64,000 nucleotides of DNA, taken from NCBI RefSeq assembly GCF_000169375.1, contig NZ_AAXY01000015.1:1-64000 (forward strand). Reading direction: 5' to 3'. Made by a program: the position numbers and the translations under genes. The DNA is from Marinobacter sp. ELB17 (GTDB lineage: Bacteria > Pseudomonadota > Gammaproteobacteria > Pseudomonadales > Oleiphilaceae). Positions 62,045 through 64,000 of the stretch are shown here, in pieces (the stretch's first letter is position 1; each line of letters starts with the position of its first letter). The notes under the pieces were generated by a model that was not told the origin of the DNA, made no database searches, and saw nothing but the letters and a program-made list of their open reading frames with translations.

Positions 62045-62353
62045 TTATTGGTCGACCACCAAAAAGAAGGTTTCATCATTACGAATCAATCCCAGATCGA
62101 TACGCGCACGTTCTTCCACTGCACCCTGTTCATTGCGCAGGTTACGTACTTCGGCGTACAACCGCTCGTTACGGGTCGCCAGCGTGTCATTGCCCTGTTG
62201 CTGCTCTGCGATGGCCTGTTCCAGCGCCCAAACTTGGGCAAAACTGCCCTCACCGATCCACAAGCGTACCTGCAGTAGCAAAACCAGCACAATAATGAAG
62301 GCCCAGATAAGTTTGATGGGCGAAAAAAAAGCGCTTGGAGACGGCTCGGCCAT
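62045..62353 (-). CDS. ftsB: Cell division protein FtsB
   Basis: A 102-residue bitopic membrane protein of the divisome. A short cytoplasmic part precedes one transmembrane helix (about residues 14-34, LIWAFIIVLVLLLQVRLWIG). A periplasmic coiled coil follows, ending in ERARIDLGLIRNDETFF, the family signature. It forms a complex with FtsL and FtsQ. The ATG at 62353 has GGAAA upstream. An earlier start adding 21 residues is rejected. Confidence 0.94.
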   Translation of the reverse strand: MAEPSPSAFFSPIKLIWAFIIVLVLLLQVRLWIGEGSFAQVWALEQAIAEQQQGNDTLATRNERLYAEVRNLRNEQGAVEERARIDLGLIRNDETFFLVVDQ

Positions 62354-62479
62354 AACAGTTTCCGGGTTGCCAATGAGCGTTGATTGTACGGTTGGCGTCC
62401 AATGCTTATAAAACATCCATCAGCAATAGTATAGACCTTTATAAAGCGGAATAACAAATGCCGCTAACTGACTGTTAAA

Positions 62480-62523
62480 AAAGGCCATAGTGCCTGGATT
62501 TTCAGCTTGGCACCATGACCTTT
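62480..62523 (-). terminator. Terminator downstream of eno
   Basis: Arms at 62480-62494 and 62509-62523 pair at 13 of 15 positions, with two G-U-compatible mismatches (core GGTGCC/GGCACT-type). On the minus strand the hairpin is followed by TTTTTT. It lies 39-82 nt after the eno stop and should end the eno transcript before ftsB. Confidence 0.75.
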
Positions 62524-62561
62524 GCACTTCCACAACCAGCAAAAGGGCCGACCTGAACGAT

Positions 62562-63860
<1,299 letters not shown>

Positions 63861-63965
63861 TCAGGGTCTCCGAGTTTGTAGTCAGAATCGGGTGTAAGAT
63901 AGAGTGAGAAGCGGCTTTGCAAAAAACGCTTTCCGCTCTCTCCCGTTGTTCGTACCCATACTGAA

Positions 63966-63986
63966 ACACCGCCAATTAGGCGGTGT
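63966..63986. other. Hairpin upstream of eno
   Basis: ACACCGCC and GGCGGTGT form a stem around AATTA. On the minus strand only a short T-run (TTTC) follows, so it is at best a weak terminator for the gene upstream of eno. It overlaps the stop codon of the possible partial frame listed next. The 108 bp between it and eno contain no gene. Confidence 0.45.
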
Positions 63987-64000
63987 CGATGGGTTTGAAG
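63976..64000 (-). CDS. Possible 3' end of the gene upstream of eno (kdsA by synteny)
   Basis: On the minus strand the last bases translate as FKPIDTA followed by TAA (63978-63976). In pseudomonads and relatives kdsA (KDO-8-phosphate synthase) precedes eno. The fragment is far too short to identify by itself, so this is a synteny guess. Confidence 0.25.

Overview
The window looks like chromosomal DNA of a marine, Marinobacter-like gammaproteobacterium. This is inferred from gene order and protein character; no database was searched. The supporting blocks are alaS-lysC-csrA followed by serine and arginine tRNAs, lptF-lptG opposite pepA-holC-valS, rsxABCDGE-nth, and surE-pcm-nlpD-rpoS beside eno-ftsB-ispD-ispF-truD. 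Nearly everything is housekeeping DNA packed tightly on both strands. No prophage, plasmid region or CRISPR array is visible.

Layout. 1-5.3 kb (minus): a DctB/DctD-type two-component system and a TAXI-type TRAP transporter, with a sigma-54 promoter match upstream of the binding protein. 5.5-10.4 kb (minus): two identical tRNA-Arg(ACG), tRNA-Ser(GCT), csrA, lysC and alaS. 10.5-13.3 kb: an RDD membrane protein facing lptG-lptF, with a REP-like palindrome between them. 13.5-21.9 kb (plus): pepA, holC, valS, then an IscB element, then panE and a PduO-type adenosyltransferase. 21.9-29.1 kb: sulfate assimilation, with cysN-cysD divergent from cysI-DUF934-cysH-cysG. 29-35 kb (minus): a chemotaxis receptor, ampE-ampD and a DUF1631 protein. 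35.4-42.6 kb: nadC, then yqcC-parA-hda-CDP-alcohol phosphatidyltransferase-DUF2066 (minus) and purM-purN-DUF3108 (plus). 42.7-46.3 kb (minus): avtA, yjaG, dcd and apbC. 46.6-55.0 kb (plus): metG, rsxABCDGE and nth. 55.1-63.9 kb (minus): rpoS, nlpD, DUF368, pcm, surE, truD, ispF, ispD, ftsB and eno.

The most notable item is a complete IscB locus at about 18.51-20.19 kb. IscB is the RNA-guided nuclease family ancestral to Cas9. The locus has near-identical terminal hairpins, a structured leader of about 290 nt that fits an omega-RNA, and an intact 447-residue IscB, but no TnpA transposase. It starts within about 5 nt of the valS stop codon and ends just before the panE start codon. The predicted guide would therefore come from the 3' end of valS, and valS read-through could supply the omega-RNA. 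Directly downstream, panE carries a second element in frame: a palindromic repeat of about 100 bp inside its Rossmann domain.

Other points of interest are a degenerate APS-kinase-like tail on CysN next to a CysH without iron-sulfur cysteines, a perfect 32-bp palindrome between cysD and cysI, and a five-copy 8-bp tandem repeat between rsxC and rsxD.
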